A stretch of DNA of 10,989 nucleotides from an uncultured Flavobacteriales bacterium (GTDB taxonomy: Bacteria > Bacteroidota > Bacteroidia > Flavobacteriales_D > Sanyastnellaceae): assembly GCA_913057815.1 (NCBI GenBank), contig CAJXOV010000033.1, positions 1 through 10,989 on the forward strand, read 5' to 3'. This document shows, one piece after another, positions 1 through 6,907 of this stretch. Under the pieces are notes generated by a model that saw only the letters and a program-made list of their open reading frames with translations, was not told where the DNA came from and searched no databases. Both the position numbers and the translations under genes were made by a program. Position 1 is the stretch's first letter, and the number at the start of each line of letters is the position of its first letter.

Positions 1-49
1 ACGAGATGTAGAGAGGTCTCGTGGGCTCGGAGATGTGTATAAGAGACAG
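1..49 (+). other. Illumina Nextera adapter (artificial sequence)
   Basis: Bases 1-7 match the 3' end of the Illumina P7 oligonucleotide. Bases 8-15 (GTAGAGAG) match an 8-base Nextera i7 index, N707 as I recall. Bases 16-49 match the Nextera read-2 transposase adapter, ending in the mosaic-end sequence AGATGTGTATAAGAGACAG (31-49). The order P7, index, adapter, insert is exactly that of a Nextera library molecule. This stretch is untrimmed library sequence at the contig edge and must not be read as genome sequence or as a transposon end. Genome sequence begins at base 50. Confidence 0.98.
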
Positions 50-297
50 GCTGCGTATTGGGCCAGTGGACATTATTTGATTCTTCGCTAACTCTTTCTG
101 CCGAAGGAGATGCGTGGCTTAGACAGTATGTTCCTACCCAATTTCAAAATTATAAAGCAGAGCTACTTTTTAGAAAAACTCAGGATGGTTCCACTTCACA
201 GGATTTTCATGCACAGTGTGACGGAATTCCAAACACAGTTACCATTATTAAAACAGTAGATGGATTTGTCTTTGGAGGGTATAATGAGGGCACATGA
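50..297 (+). CDS. TLDc-domain N-terminal part of large surface protein (5' partial, ends at in-frame TGA)
   Basis: The reading frame is open from the first genomic base and enters from beyond the contig. The TTG at 58 is only the first possible start inside the fragment, and the true start with its signal peptide is missing. The fragment matches the first half of a TLDc domain: an LTLS...L...VP lead-in, LLFRKTQDGS (compare LLYRASRDGF), the DFHAQCDG motif, TVTIIKT, then FVFGGYNEGT. It stops at TGA 295-297, where family members have Trp a few residues after FGGY. The frame continues without a shift into the gene starting at 346, so both parts belong to one gene. TLDc domains are best known from eukaryotic OXR1/TLDC proteins; the biochemical role in a secreted bacterial protein is unknown to me. 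Either the TGA is a sequence error near a poorly covered contig end, or the gene is a recent pseudogene. Confidence 0.8.
295..297 (+). other. In-frame TGA, probably TGG originally
   Basis: This stop lies between two same-frame halves of a TLDc domain. The codons after it ([15 protein letters not shown], then FMFSVNN) are exactly the continuation expected of the family. One G-to-A change at 297 would turn a conserved Trp codon into TGA. TGA is used as a normal stop at 3262-3264 and TGG encodes Trp throughout the window, so a reassigned code is unlikely. Confidence 0.8.
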
Positions 298-345
298 AGT
301 GGAGGAGTTTCAGGTTACTATGAATATAACTTATTTAATAATTTC

Positions 346-3264
346 ATGTTTTCGGTAAATAATCAAATTGTATCTGCGCATAATGAGTACAGTGGTACTT
401 GGTACAGTACTTATAATGAGGGGCAATACGGGCCTACGTTTGGCGGTGGACATGATCTTTATGTGAACTCGAATCTATCTGGAGGTTACACACAAGAACA
501 TTCCTACGGAGGCACGTCTGGTGTTGTCAATAATGTTTCGCATTATGGAGGCTCTTATCAGAGTTGGGTTGTAGCAGAATTAGAAGTATACGAACTTAAA
601 TCTGAGGGAATATTGGTATGGGAAAATGACTCTGGCTGCACAGATTCCTTTGCTTGTAACTATAACAGTACAGCTCTTTGTGATGATAATTCATGTCTTT
701 ACACGATACAATGTGAAACCTGCTCAGGAGAAACGGATGGAACTGGTACGGTTATTTTAAATGATGCAGATGGAGATGGAATCTGCGATGATGCAGATAA
801 TTGTATTTCAGTAAATAATCCTCTTCAAATAGATACAGATAATGACGGAATAGGAGATACATGTGATAATTGTTTTCAAATAGTTAATTCTGACCAGACA
901 GATTTAGATGGAAACGGAATAGGAGACGTATGTCAGAATCCTGGATGTACAGATACTTCGGCTTGTAACTTTCTCTCTGAGGCTACTAATGATGATGGTT
1001 CATGTCTGTATTTTACAGATGAATGTGGAGTATGTGGAGGCGCAGGCACCATTGGTTGTTTAGATGAAAATTCCTGTAACTATAATTCTACTGCAGCTTG
1101 TAATGACGGATTATGTGATTACACTTCCTGTTTAGATCAATCTTCGGCTTTCATTACTACATGGGATACTTCCCTTGGCTCTACAAATACTGGAAATGAC
1201 GAAATACAGTTCGGTCTTATTGGAAATAATATGATAATTGATTGGGGAGATGGAGCGCAAACCACTTCCTCAGGAATTCATATTTACAGTGCTCCTGGTA
1301 TATATACTGTAACTGCTTTTGGAGATTTAAGTAACTTTGATTCATTTCAAAGTGATCCTCTAAATTTATTAAGCATTGATCAATGGGGAACTGCAGCATG
1401 GACTTCGTTTGATTCTGCATTTATGAGTTGTGAGAATCTAGAGGTTTTGGCTATAGATGAACCTAACTTGAGTAATGTTACTTCGTTGTTTGCATGCTTT
1501 GCCAATTGTCAGAACTTAACTTCAGGTTTGTCCAACTGGGATGTATCAACTATCCAAGATTTTGATCTCATGTTTGAATCAGCTAATTCTTATAATGAAG
1601 ACATATCAATTTGGAATACATCCTCAGCTGTAAGTATGTCTCATATGTTTTTATTTAATACAGGATTTAATCAAAATATTTCCATTTGGAATGTTAGTAC
1701 TGTTGAAACTTTCGATTTCATGTTTGACGGAGCTTCAAGTTTCAATCAGGATTTATCTAGTTGGGATATAGGAAATGCTCTTAGTATGGATGATATGTTT
1801 ACAGATAGCGATCTTTCTAGATCAAATTATGATGCCATTTTAAATGGGTGGGCAAGCCAAGGTTCGAACCTCCATCCAAATGTTGATTTTGGTGGTTACG
1901 CTACTTATTGTTTAGGTGAAGGTGCACGTCAAACTTTGATAGACGATTACAATTGGACCATCACAGACGCTGGTTTAGACTGTTCAGGTATAATTTCAGG
2001 GTGTACTTCTTTAGATGCCTGTAACTATAATTCTATGGCTCTGATTGACGATGACAGCTGCGAGTATTTTTCATGCGCATACCCTTCAGAACCATTTATT
2101 TTCACATACGATACTAACCTCGATCAGTGCGGGGCGTGCCTTATAGAAATCGTAACATCTTTAGCTTATAACTATAATTTCCATGTGAGCTGGGGAGATG
2201 GTAGTTTTTCCAATGGTTCAACCTCAAATTTAACTCATGATTATGGAGTTGAAGGAATTTATACGGTTAGAATTCTTGGGGAATTTCCTCATGCAGTATT
2301 TTCCTATCAAAATGGCTTTATGGCTATCAATCAGTGGGGTTCTCAGCAATGGTTGGATTTTAATAATTCGTTTGCTAACGTGAACCCTGGGTTCAATATG
2401 ATAGCTTCTGATATTCCAGATTTGAGTCTATGTTCAGACATATCCCATGCCTTTGAAGGTTATTGTGGAGCTACTGATGGAAATTGGAATTGGGATGTTT
2501 CTACTATTACTAACATGAGAAGTCTTTTTGAATCTTCGTGTTCAGGGGGAGATATTAGTAATTGGGATGTGAGCAATGTACAGGATATGTCATCAATGTT
2601 TCGTTTGAGTAATTTTGATGGTTTTGTAGGAGATATATCTAATTGGGATGTTTCAAATGTGACAGATTTTATTGAGATGTTTGCTTCATCCAATTTTAAT
2701 GGAAACTTGAGCTCTTGGAATGTCTCTAATGCGCAGATCATTGCGGGAATGTTCAATTATGCATCGGAGTTTAATCAAGATTTATCGCTTTGGCAAGTAG
2801 GCAATGTGATTTCAATGTACGATATGTTTCCTGGATCCGCCTTAAGCACTGCTAATTATGATAACATCCTAACCGCTTGGTCTCAACAAAGTTTACAACT
2901 AAATGTAAGTTTAGGAGCTTACGGAAAAAACTACTGTTTAGGTGAGCCTGGCAGAAACACTCTCATAAATGATTTTGGCTGGACTATTACAGATGCGGGG
3001 TTGGATTGTATAGATGTAATCGCAGGTTGTACTGACACCGTAGCTTTAAATTTTGAACCAGAAGCCAATGGAAATGATGGTTCATGTATTTATCCGAGTG
3101 ATTTTACCGGAGAATGCGTCATCTGGGATGAAGCATTTGGCCAATTTATTTCTGATCCCCTTTGCGTAAATGCAGAATGCCCAGGAGATTTCACAGGAGA
3201 TGGGAATGTAAACGTTTCAGATTTAGGAGGGTTTTTAGGAGCGTTTGGAACGGAGTGTGAGTGA
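346..3264 (+). CDS. Multi-domain surface protein: TLDc C-half, GCTD repeats, TSP3, two BspA/DUF285 modules, dockerin-like end
   Basis: This 972-aa frame is the remainder of the gene broken at 295; its ATG is an internal Met (FNN-M-FSVNN), not a natural start. Residues 1-85 finish the TLDc domain, with [13 protein letters not shown] at 28-40 and [11 protein letters not shown] at 74-84. Cysteine-framed GCTDxxACNYN-type repeats begin near 97, 200, 237, 552 and 894. Residues 138-197 are thrombospondin type-3-like Ca-binding repeats ([35 protein letters not shown]). Residues 268-546 and 583-888 are two copies of one module: a WGDG...H.Y...GIYTV head, a run of ~26-residue BspA/DUF285 repeats (SNWDVSxV..M..MF), then NYD.IL..W...YCLGE...TI.DAGLDC. 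The end, [23 protein letters not shown] (947-968), resembles a single EF-hand/dockerin motif; I see no type IX secretion sorting domain. I infer an extracellular, Ca-stabilised adhesion or binding protein. It meets the opposite-strand regulator with one base between the stops. Confidence 0.88.
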   Translation: MFSVNNQIVSAHNEYSGTWYSTYNEGQYGPTFGGGHDLYVNSNLSGGYTQEHSYGGTSGVVNNVSHYGGSYQSWVVAELEVYELKSEGILVWENDSGCTDSFACNYNSTALCDDNSCLYTIQCETCSGETDGTGTVILNDADGDGICDDADNCISVNNPLQIDTDNDGIGDTCDNCFQIVNSDQTDLDGNGIGDVCQNPGCTDTSACNFLSEATNDDGSCLYFTDECGVCGGAGTIGCLDENSCNYNSTAACNDGLCDYTSCLDQSSAFITTWDTSLGSTNTGNDEIQFGLIGNNMIIDWGDGAQTTSSGIHIYSAPGIYTVTAFGDLSNFDSFQSDPLNLLSIDQWGTAAWTSFDSAFMSCENLEVLAIDEPNLSNVTSLFACFANCQNLTSGLSNWDVSTIQDFDLMFESANSYNEDISIWNTSSAVSMSHMFLFNTGFNQNISIWNVSTVETFDFMFDGASSFNQDLSSWDIGNALSMDDMFTDSDLSRSNYDAILNGWASQGSNLHPNVDFGGYATYCLGEGARQTLIDDYNWTITDAGLDCSGIISGCTSLDACNYNSMALIDDDSCEYFSCAYPSEPFIFTYDTNLDQCGACLIEIVTSLAYNYNFHVSWGDGSFSNGSTSNLTHDYGVEGIYTVRILGEFPHAVFSYQNGFMAINQWGSQQWLDFNNSFANVNPGFNMIASDIPDLSLCSDISHAFEGYCGATDGNWNWDVSTITNMRSLFESSCSGGDISNWDVSNVQDMSSMFRLSNFDGFVGDISNWDVSNVTDFIEMFASSNFNGNLSSWNVSNAQIIAGMFNYASEFNQDLSLWQVGNVISMYDMFPGSALSTANYDNILTAWSQQSLQLNVSLGAYGKNYCLGEPGRNTLINDFGWTITDAGLDCIDVIAGCTDTVALNFEPEANGNDGSCIYPSDFTGECVIWDEAFGQFISDPLCVNAECPGDFTGDGNVNVSDLGGFLGAFGTECE
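1147..1983 (+). repeat. BspA-like module, copy 1 (head + DUF285 repeats)
   Basis: First copy of a protein module (residues 268-546 of the frame starting at 346). It begins [10 protein letters not shown] and has IIDWGDG near its middle front. It contains repeats of the form '[11 protein letters not shown]', '[14 protein letters not shown]', '[15 protein letters not shown]' and '[15 protein letters not shown]', and closes with [10 protein letters not shown]. The repeats match the Listeria/Mycoplasma surface-protein 26-residue type (DUF285). Boundaries are set by comparison with copy 2. Confidence 0.8.
2092..3006 (+). repeat. BspA-like module, copy 2 (head + DUF285 repeats)
   Basis: Second copy of the same module (residues 583-887). 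It begins [10 protein letters not shown], has VSWGDGS in the head, contains '[15 protein letters not shown]', '[15 protein letters not shown]', '[15 protein letters not shown]' and '[15 protein letters not shown]', and ends [10 protein letters not shown] exactly like copy 1. It is diverged at the DNA level, so the duplication is old or the copies have specialised. Confidence 0.8.
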
Positions 3265-3265
3265 A

Positions 3266-3973
3266 TTAAAGATCGTCTAGTTGGTCTAAATATTCTTCTG
3301 ATACAGGTATCTCACTGTTATGAATAATCACATGTGAATCGTTGAATTTAGAAATTTCGCTTGAGTTGACTATATATCCTTCATGAGTTTGTATAAACTT
3401 AGAATCTGGAAGATTAAGTAATAGGTCTTTAACAGATGTGTTCAAGGGGTATGCCACATTCTTGGTGTGGATTAAAACGTGATTCCCTATTGACTCCAGG
3501 TACAATATTTCATCAGAACTAATTTTCAAAATGTCATTTTCACCATCTTTCAATAGATTAAATCCAGAGAGTTTTTCTTTTCTATTTTTGGATTGACTGA
3601 ATTTGTGCAGTGCCAAATCTATGTTGGCTAGAAGTTCATTAGGGTTGAAAGGCTTGATTAAATATGCAAATGGTAAAGTCTCTATGGCCTTTTTACGAAT
3701 ATCTTTAGCGAGATTAGAAGTAAGAAAAATAAATGGAACAGACTGCTCTATATTTATTTGTTTAGCCAACCAAATGCCGTCTCTTCCTTTTTCTTTAAGG
3801 TCAATATCAATAATAACGATGTCTAATTGTTCTTTTTTAATCAAGTCTAGAGCTTCTTGAGCGCTTGAAATTTCATAGATTTTTTTAAATCCATGTAATT
3901 TTAACAAAGATATTACCCGGTTATTATTAAATTGTTGATCATCAACAATAAGTATGTTTTTGGGTTTTTCCAA
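3266..3973 (-). CDS. LytTR-family response regulator (RR1, distal)
   Basis: This is a 235-aa cytoplasmic two-component response regulator that should bind DNA when phosphorylated. The receiver domain (about 5-122) has acidic D11/D12, phospho-acceptor D56 in IVIIDIDL, T85 in FIFLTS and K107 in LIKPF, so all active-site residues are present. A linker (125-143) leads to a LytTR DNA-binding domain (145-230) with EILYLESIGNHV and the HEGYIVN segment; Glu198 replaces the Arg seen in its paralogue. The start is TTG, the only reasonable one, since an upstream in-frame TAA closes the frame and no ATG lies further in. It lies 172 nt downstream of the other LytTR gene with its own promoter-like box and direct repeats. 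The partner kinase is probably the TPR kinase upstream (inference). Confidence 0.93.
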   Translation of the reverse strand: MEKPKNILIVDDQQFNNNRVISLLKLHGFKKIYEISSAQEALDLIKKEQLDIVIIDIDLKEKGRDGIWLAKQINIEQSVPFIFLTSNLAKDIRKKAIETLPFAYLIKPFNPNELLANIDLALHKFSQSKNRKEKLSGFNLLKDGENDILKISSDEILYLESIGNHVLIHTKNVAYPLNTSVKDLLLNLPDSKFIQTHEGYIVNSSEISKFNDSHVIIHNSEIPVSEEYLDQLDDL

Positions 3974-4050
3974 TTTGAGCGATTTGAATAGTGAAAAACG
4001 ATAGTTTAACCTTATAAGTTGATGTACTTATGATTAAAAAATCCTCTCTA

Positions 4051-4058
4051 CAAATCTA
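4051..4058 (-). promoter_or_regulatory. TAnnTTTG -7 box upstream of RR1
   Basis: The minus strand reads TAGATTTG, a full match to the Bacteroidota -7 consensus TAnnTTTG. It lies 77 nt upstream of the TTG start. I see no clear TTG -33 element at the usual spacing, which would suit an activator-dependent promoter. A sister box sits in the matching place upstream of the kinase gene. Confidence 0.6.
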
Positions 4059-4096
4059 ATATTCAGTTGGTCTGAAAAGAAGTAAATGTGTTGACA

Positions 4097-4133
4097 TCCA
4101 TCCCGATATTTGGTTATTTATCCCAAAAATTAT
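4097..4133 (-). promoter_or_regulatory. Putative LytTR operator upstream of RR1 (two direct repeats, 20-bp period)
   Basis: Plus-strand reading: a weak copy TCCATCCCGATA (4097-4108) and a strong copy TTTATCCCAAAA (4117-4128), with their ATCCC cores at 4100 and 4120, exactly 20 bp apart. The strong copy extends to TTTATCCCAAAAATTAT, matching 16 of 17 bases at 6751-6767 before the kinase gene. It begins 144 bp from the RR1 start, against 143 bp for the kinase. Direct repeats about two helical turns apart are typical of LytTR dimer sites. Assignment to these regulators is inference. Confidence 0.6.
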
Positions 4134-4145
4134 GGTCAGAATTGA

Positions 4146-4853
4146 CTATTTCTTAAGAGAGAATTGATGTGCATACTTTCGAGAGATTGGAATTTTGGTT
4201 TCTCCTACTATTACGAAGGAACTGTTCGATTCTTTAATTTCATTGTTGTTTACCACAAAACCTCGGTGTGTCTGTAGAAATTGATTTGCAGGGAGTTGGA
4301 GCAATAGGTTTTTAATAGTAGATCTGTATCTGTGCTTTTTTATTCTAGTGCGAATGTTGACATAATTCCCAATTGATTCTACGAATAGTATTTCATTCAA
4401 ATTAATCTGAACATACTTGTTCTCATCTTTGATTGTAAGCTCTTCTAAAGTGTTTTTTACACTAGAATTTTTTAAGTCGTGCTTATAAAATGCCAGTTCC
4501 AAACTTGCGATTAATTCTGACGAGTTAAATGGCTTAATTAAGTAAGCATCAGGCATAGCTTGAATAGCTCTATTTCTTACTTCTGGTGTATAATATGCTG
4601 TAAGAAAAATAAAAGGAATATTAAATTCTTTGTTAATCTGATTGGCGATCCATATCCCATCTCTATCTTCTTCTTCAAGGTTGATGTCGAGGATGGCTAA
4701 ATCTATCCCGCCTGAATTCAAATGATTTATGGCTTCGGCACTATCTCCAGCTTCTAAGATACTCTCAAACCCTAAGCTAAGTAAAGTGGTTTTAATGTGA
4801 TGTCGGTTAATAAATTGATCTTCCACGATCAATATTGTTCTGTTCTCTTTCAT
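4146..4853 (-). CDS. LytTR-family response regulator (RR2, kinase-adjacent)
   Basis: This is a 235-aa two-component response regulator, paralogous to the distal one and alignable without gaps across the receiver. The receiver (about 5-122) has E11/D12, phospho-acceptor D56 in LAILDINL, T85 in FIFLTA and K107 in LIKPF; the two paralogues share RDGIW.A.QIN. The LytTR domain (about 147-232) has EILFVESIGNYVNIRT and FLQTHRGFVVN, keeping the usual HR pair (H196, R197). It starts at ATG 4851-4853, 33 nt after the kinase stop, and is almost certainly co-transcribed with that kinase and phosphorylated by it. The operator-like repeats before RR1 begin just past its stop codon. Likely DNA targets are the matched direct repeats at 4097-4133 and 6731-6767, which would make the system autoregulated (inference). 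Confidence 0.94.
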   Translation of the reverse strand: MKENRTILIVEDQFINRHHIKTTLLSLGFESILEAGDSAEAINHLNSGGIDLAILDINLEEEDRDGIWIANQINKEFNIPFIFLTAYYTPEVRNRAIQAMPDAYLIKPFNSSELIASLELAFYKHDLKNSSVKNTLEELTIKDENKYVQINLNEILFVESIGNYVNIRTRIKKHRYRSTIKNLLLQLPANQFLQTHRGFVVNNNEIKESNSSFVIVGETKIPISRKYAHQFSLKK

Positions 4854-4886
4854 TGTACGGTTAATGCAGTTTCTTCTATCAATTAT

Positions 4887-6608
4887 TTAAAAGTACATTT
4901 TAATCGTTAGTCCATTTTGATTTTTCAATTCGACTTTTCCTTTTAGTTGCTTTACTAAACCATTGATGATTTCCATTCCTAAACCATTGGAATTTTTAAG
5001 TTTTTCAATAGAAGGACAATCTCCATTGTCTGAATAGGTTAATTCTGTTTTGTATTTACCATTTTCAATTCCTACTAGGCTTAGGCTTACAGTTCCTTCT
5101 TTTTTGTCTTTGAAAGCATGCTTATAAGTATTGCTTAATAGTTCTACCATTATTAATCCTATAGGAATGGCGTTTTTAGAATTCACACCCTCTTCTTGAA
5201 TATCAATTTTTTCTGTGATTTTTTGATCAGGTAAATTATAGGAAGACTTCATTAATTCGAAAATCTCTTGGAAATAAGAATGAGCATCTAGGAAATAATC
5301 ATCGTCAGTGTCAAAAAGTCTCTCATGTAGAATAGCCATAGATTGAATTCTATTCTGACATTCAAGAAGAATCTCATCTGTAGATTTAGAATGTTGAGCT
5401 CCTCTTTGAAGACCAAGTAGGCCTATCATTGTTTGTAAATTATTCTTTACCCTATGCTGAACTTCCTTCATAAGAATTTCTTTATCCTTTAGATTGGATT
5501 CTAATTCTTCTGCTTGATTTTGAATCAACGATTCTCTTAATTTTACTTTTTTTCTGGAAACTAGAAGTAATACTAAACTGGCCAATAATAATGATCCAAG
5601 TATGGAAGCAGCTAAAAGTACTTTTCTCTGATTTTCGTTAGTTTCTTTTTGCTCCGCAATGATTTGTGTATTCTTTTGATTTTCGTACTTCTCAGTTAAA
5701 TCCTTAATCTTTTCTTTTTGGGATTTTTCTGCTTCTTCAATTCTGGTAGACACATATGTCTCGTAGAAATCTAATGCTGACTTAAAATCATTATTCTGCC
5801 TATAAGCGATAGCTTTTAATTTATAAAAATTAGACTGTATCGGTTGATCTATTTGATTTAAATAATAGAAAGATGAGTCTATGTATACCTTAGCTTTATA
5901 GACATCATTGAGCTCTATGTAAATTTTACTTATGTTGGCTAACATATATGCCGCTGAAACACCATCATCAAGATTTAAAAAATTACTACTAGAAATTTTG
6001 TAGTATTCTATAGCTTGTCGAGGATTGATTTTCGAAAATGCAGACCCTAACAACAAATAGGCATCATTAATGTTTTGAATATCATCAAACTTTGAAGCAT
6101 ACACTAATCCTTCTTTAGCACAATAAATCACAGAATCAGTTTTGTTCAAAAATCTAAAATAAGATGACTTTCTCACGAAGAATAACGCTTTCAAATGTTC
6201 TAAGTCATGTTGATTATTTAGCTTCTCAGAAAGATTTAACTGGGTGCGGCAAGCATCTAAATCTTGTACTTTTTCATGAATTAGGGCCAAAAGAGTATGT
6301 GATGCAGATTGAATTGCATATAACTCATTTTTTTTGCAACGCTCTATTAGGCTTAGTAAGATTTCTGTAGACTCTTCAAGTTTCCAATCTCTTTCGAATA
6401 ATCGAGCTCGTTGATACTCAAGTTCTAATTCAGATGCTATATCAAAATTCCCTAAGGCTAAGATTGAATCTAAATACTCAACGCCTTCTTGAAATTGGTT
6501 ATTATTTAAATAATCTGTAGAGATAGAAATTTGCTCTTCTATCCACGGGTTTTGACTAAATCCGCTAAGAGAAATACATATAGAAATAATAAGTAATAGA
6601 CTTCTCAT
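4887..6608 (-). CDS. TPR sensor histidine kinase, HisKA_2 type
   Basis: This is a 573-aa membrane sensor kinase that should autophosphorylate on His and pass phosphate to LytTR regulators. A signal peptide spans 1-19 (MRSLLLIISI start, GFSQ end). A helical region of TPR-like repeats (about 25-285; for example ANISKIYIELNDVYKAK and AIAYRQNNDFKSALDFY) should lie in the periplasm and sense a ligand or protein. A charged coiled coil (285-328) leads to one membrane helix (about 329-350), then a second coil (355-380). The HisKA_2 dimerisation segment is KEVQHRVKNNLQ with H385 as phospho-acceptor. The ATPase domain has an N box at E489-N493 (MVELLSNTYKHAF), a G1 box SDNGD (526-530) and a G2 box NGLGMEI (541-547). 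ATG 6606-6608 is supported by the signal peptide. It is first in an operon with RR2, downstream of a direct-repeat operator. Confidence 0.94.
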   Translation of the reverse strand: MRSLLLIISICISLSGFSQNPWIEEQISISTDYLNNNQFQEGVEYLDSILALGNFDIASELELEYQRARLFERDWKLEESTEILLSLIERCKKNELYAIQSASHTLLALIHEKVQDLDACRTQLNLSEKLNNQHDLEHLKALFFVRKSSYFRFLNKTDSVIYCAKEGLVYASKFDDIQNINDAYLLLGSAFSKINPRQAIEYYKISSSNFLNLDDGVSAAYMLANISKIYIELNDVYKAKVYIDSSFYYLNQIDQPIQSNFYKLKAIAYRQNNDFKSALDFYETYVSTRIEEAEKSQKEKIKDLTEKYENQKNTQIIAEQKETNENQRKVLLAASILGSLLLASLVLLLVSRKKVKLRESLIQNQAEELESNLKDKEILMKEVQHRVKNNLQTMIGLLGLQRGAQHSKSTDEILLECQNRIQSMAILHERLFDTDDDYFLDAHSYFQEIFELMKSSYNLPDQKITEKIDIQEEGVNSKNAIPIGLIMVELLSNTYKHAFKDKKEGTVSLSLVGIENGKYKTELTYSDNGDCPSIEKLKNSNGLGMEIINGLVKQLKGKVELKNQNGLTIKMYF

Positions 6609-6685
6609 GTTACAAATTTAGCTTCAATTACCATCATTTAAGATAGTAAAGTATGTGATTTATTAAGATTTACAGTTAGACAGGT

Positions 6686-6693
6686 CAAAGTTA
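6686..6693 (-). promoter_or_regulatory. TAnnTTTG -7 box upstream of the kinase operon
   Basis: The minus strand reads TAACTTTG, a full match to TAnnTTTG, 77 nt upstream of the kinase ATG. The gap from this box to the start of the operator copies (38 and 58 bp) is one base less than in the RR1 promoter (39 and 59). A TTG on the minus strand at 6708-6710 is closer than the usual -33 spacing. Confidence 0.6.
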
Positions 6694-6730
6694 TGTTTCA
6701 TCTTCTCCAAATTCTAATTAGGCGATGTTA

Positions 6731-6767
6731 TTTATCCCAGAAGTTTGCTGTTTATCCCAGAAATTAT
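6731..6767 (-). promoter_or_regulatory. Putative LytTR operator (two perfect 12-bp direct repeats, 20-bp period)
   Basis: TTTATCCCAGAA occurs at 6731-6742 and identically at 6751-6762, a period of exactly 20 bp. The second copy continues into AATTAT-like sequence shared with the RR1 site. Relative to the start site predicted from the TAnnTTTG box, the copies are centred around -57 and -77, typical for a transcription activator. The site lies 145 bp before the adhesin ATG on the other side, so it could act in both directions. The regulator is inferred from the operon, not shown. Confidence 0.65.
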
Positions 6768-6907
6768 TTTTTAACGAATGGTGTTTGTTTTTTCGCGCTC
6801 ATATTCACGAAGGTGGAGTTGGTCTAGATGAGGATGCGTTTTATCTATAATTTATCAGACTTTATCTTAACAATAGAAACAAACAATTTTAACCAAACAT
6901 TTTATTT

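Larger units (their letters stand above)
6609..6907. other. Divergent intergenic region between kinase and adhesin genes
   Basis: This 299-bp AT-rich region carries the outgoing promoters for both the minus-strand kinase operon and the plus-strand adhesin gene. It contains the kinase promoter box (6686-6693) and the 20-bp-period direct repeats (6731-6762). I found no full TAnnTTTG box on the plus strand before the adhesin start, and no small gene or RNA. Confidence 0.7.

Noticed and set aside
31..49. A Tn5-type mosaic end at the left edge, as if a transposon were present
   Set aside because: It is continuous with the Illumina P7 tail and index, so it comes from library preparation and not from a mobile element.
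295..297. TGA read as Trp (alternative genetic code) or selenocysteine
   Set aside because: TGG encodes Trp in all genes here, TGA ends the same gene sensibly at 3262, and no Sec-type context or selenoprotein family is seen.
1217..2756. Minus-strand frames at 1217-1420 and 2460-2756
   Set aside because: Both lie entirely opposite the well-supported BspA-like coding region and look like shadow translations of its repeats.
3603..3860. Plus-strand frame inside the RR1 gene
   Set aside because: It is antisense to an intact receiver domain with all catalytic residues; no sign of a real gene.
6613..6620. A second TAnnTTTG box (TAAATTTG on the minus strand) next to the kinase start
   Set aside because: It is 4 nt from the ATG, leaving almost no leader, and it is not conserved at the RR1 promoter; likely chance in AT-rich DNA.
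6740..6747. A near-match GAAGTTTG on the plus strand as an adhesin promoter
   Set aside because: It misses the first T, has no -33 element and falls between the operator copies; too weak to annotate.
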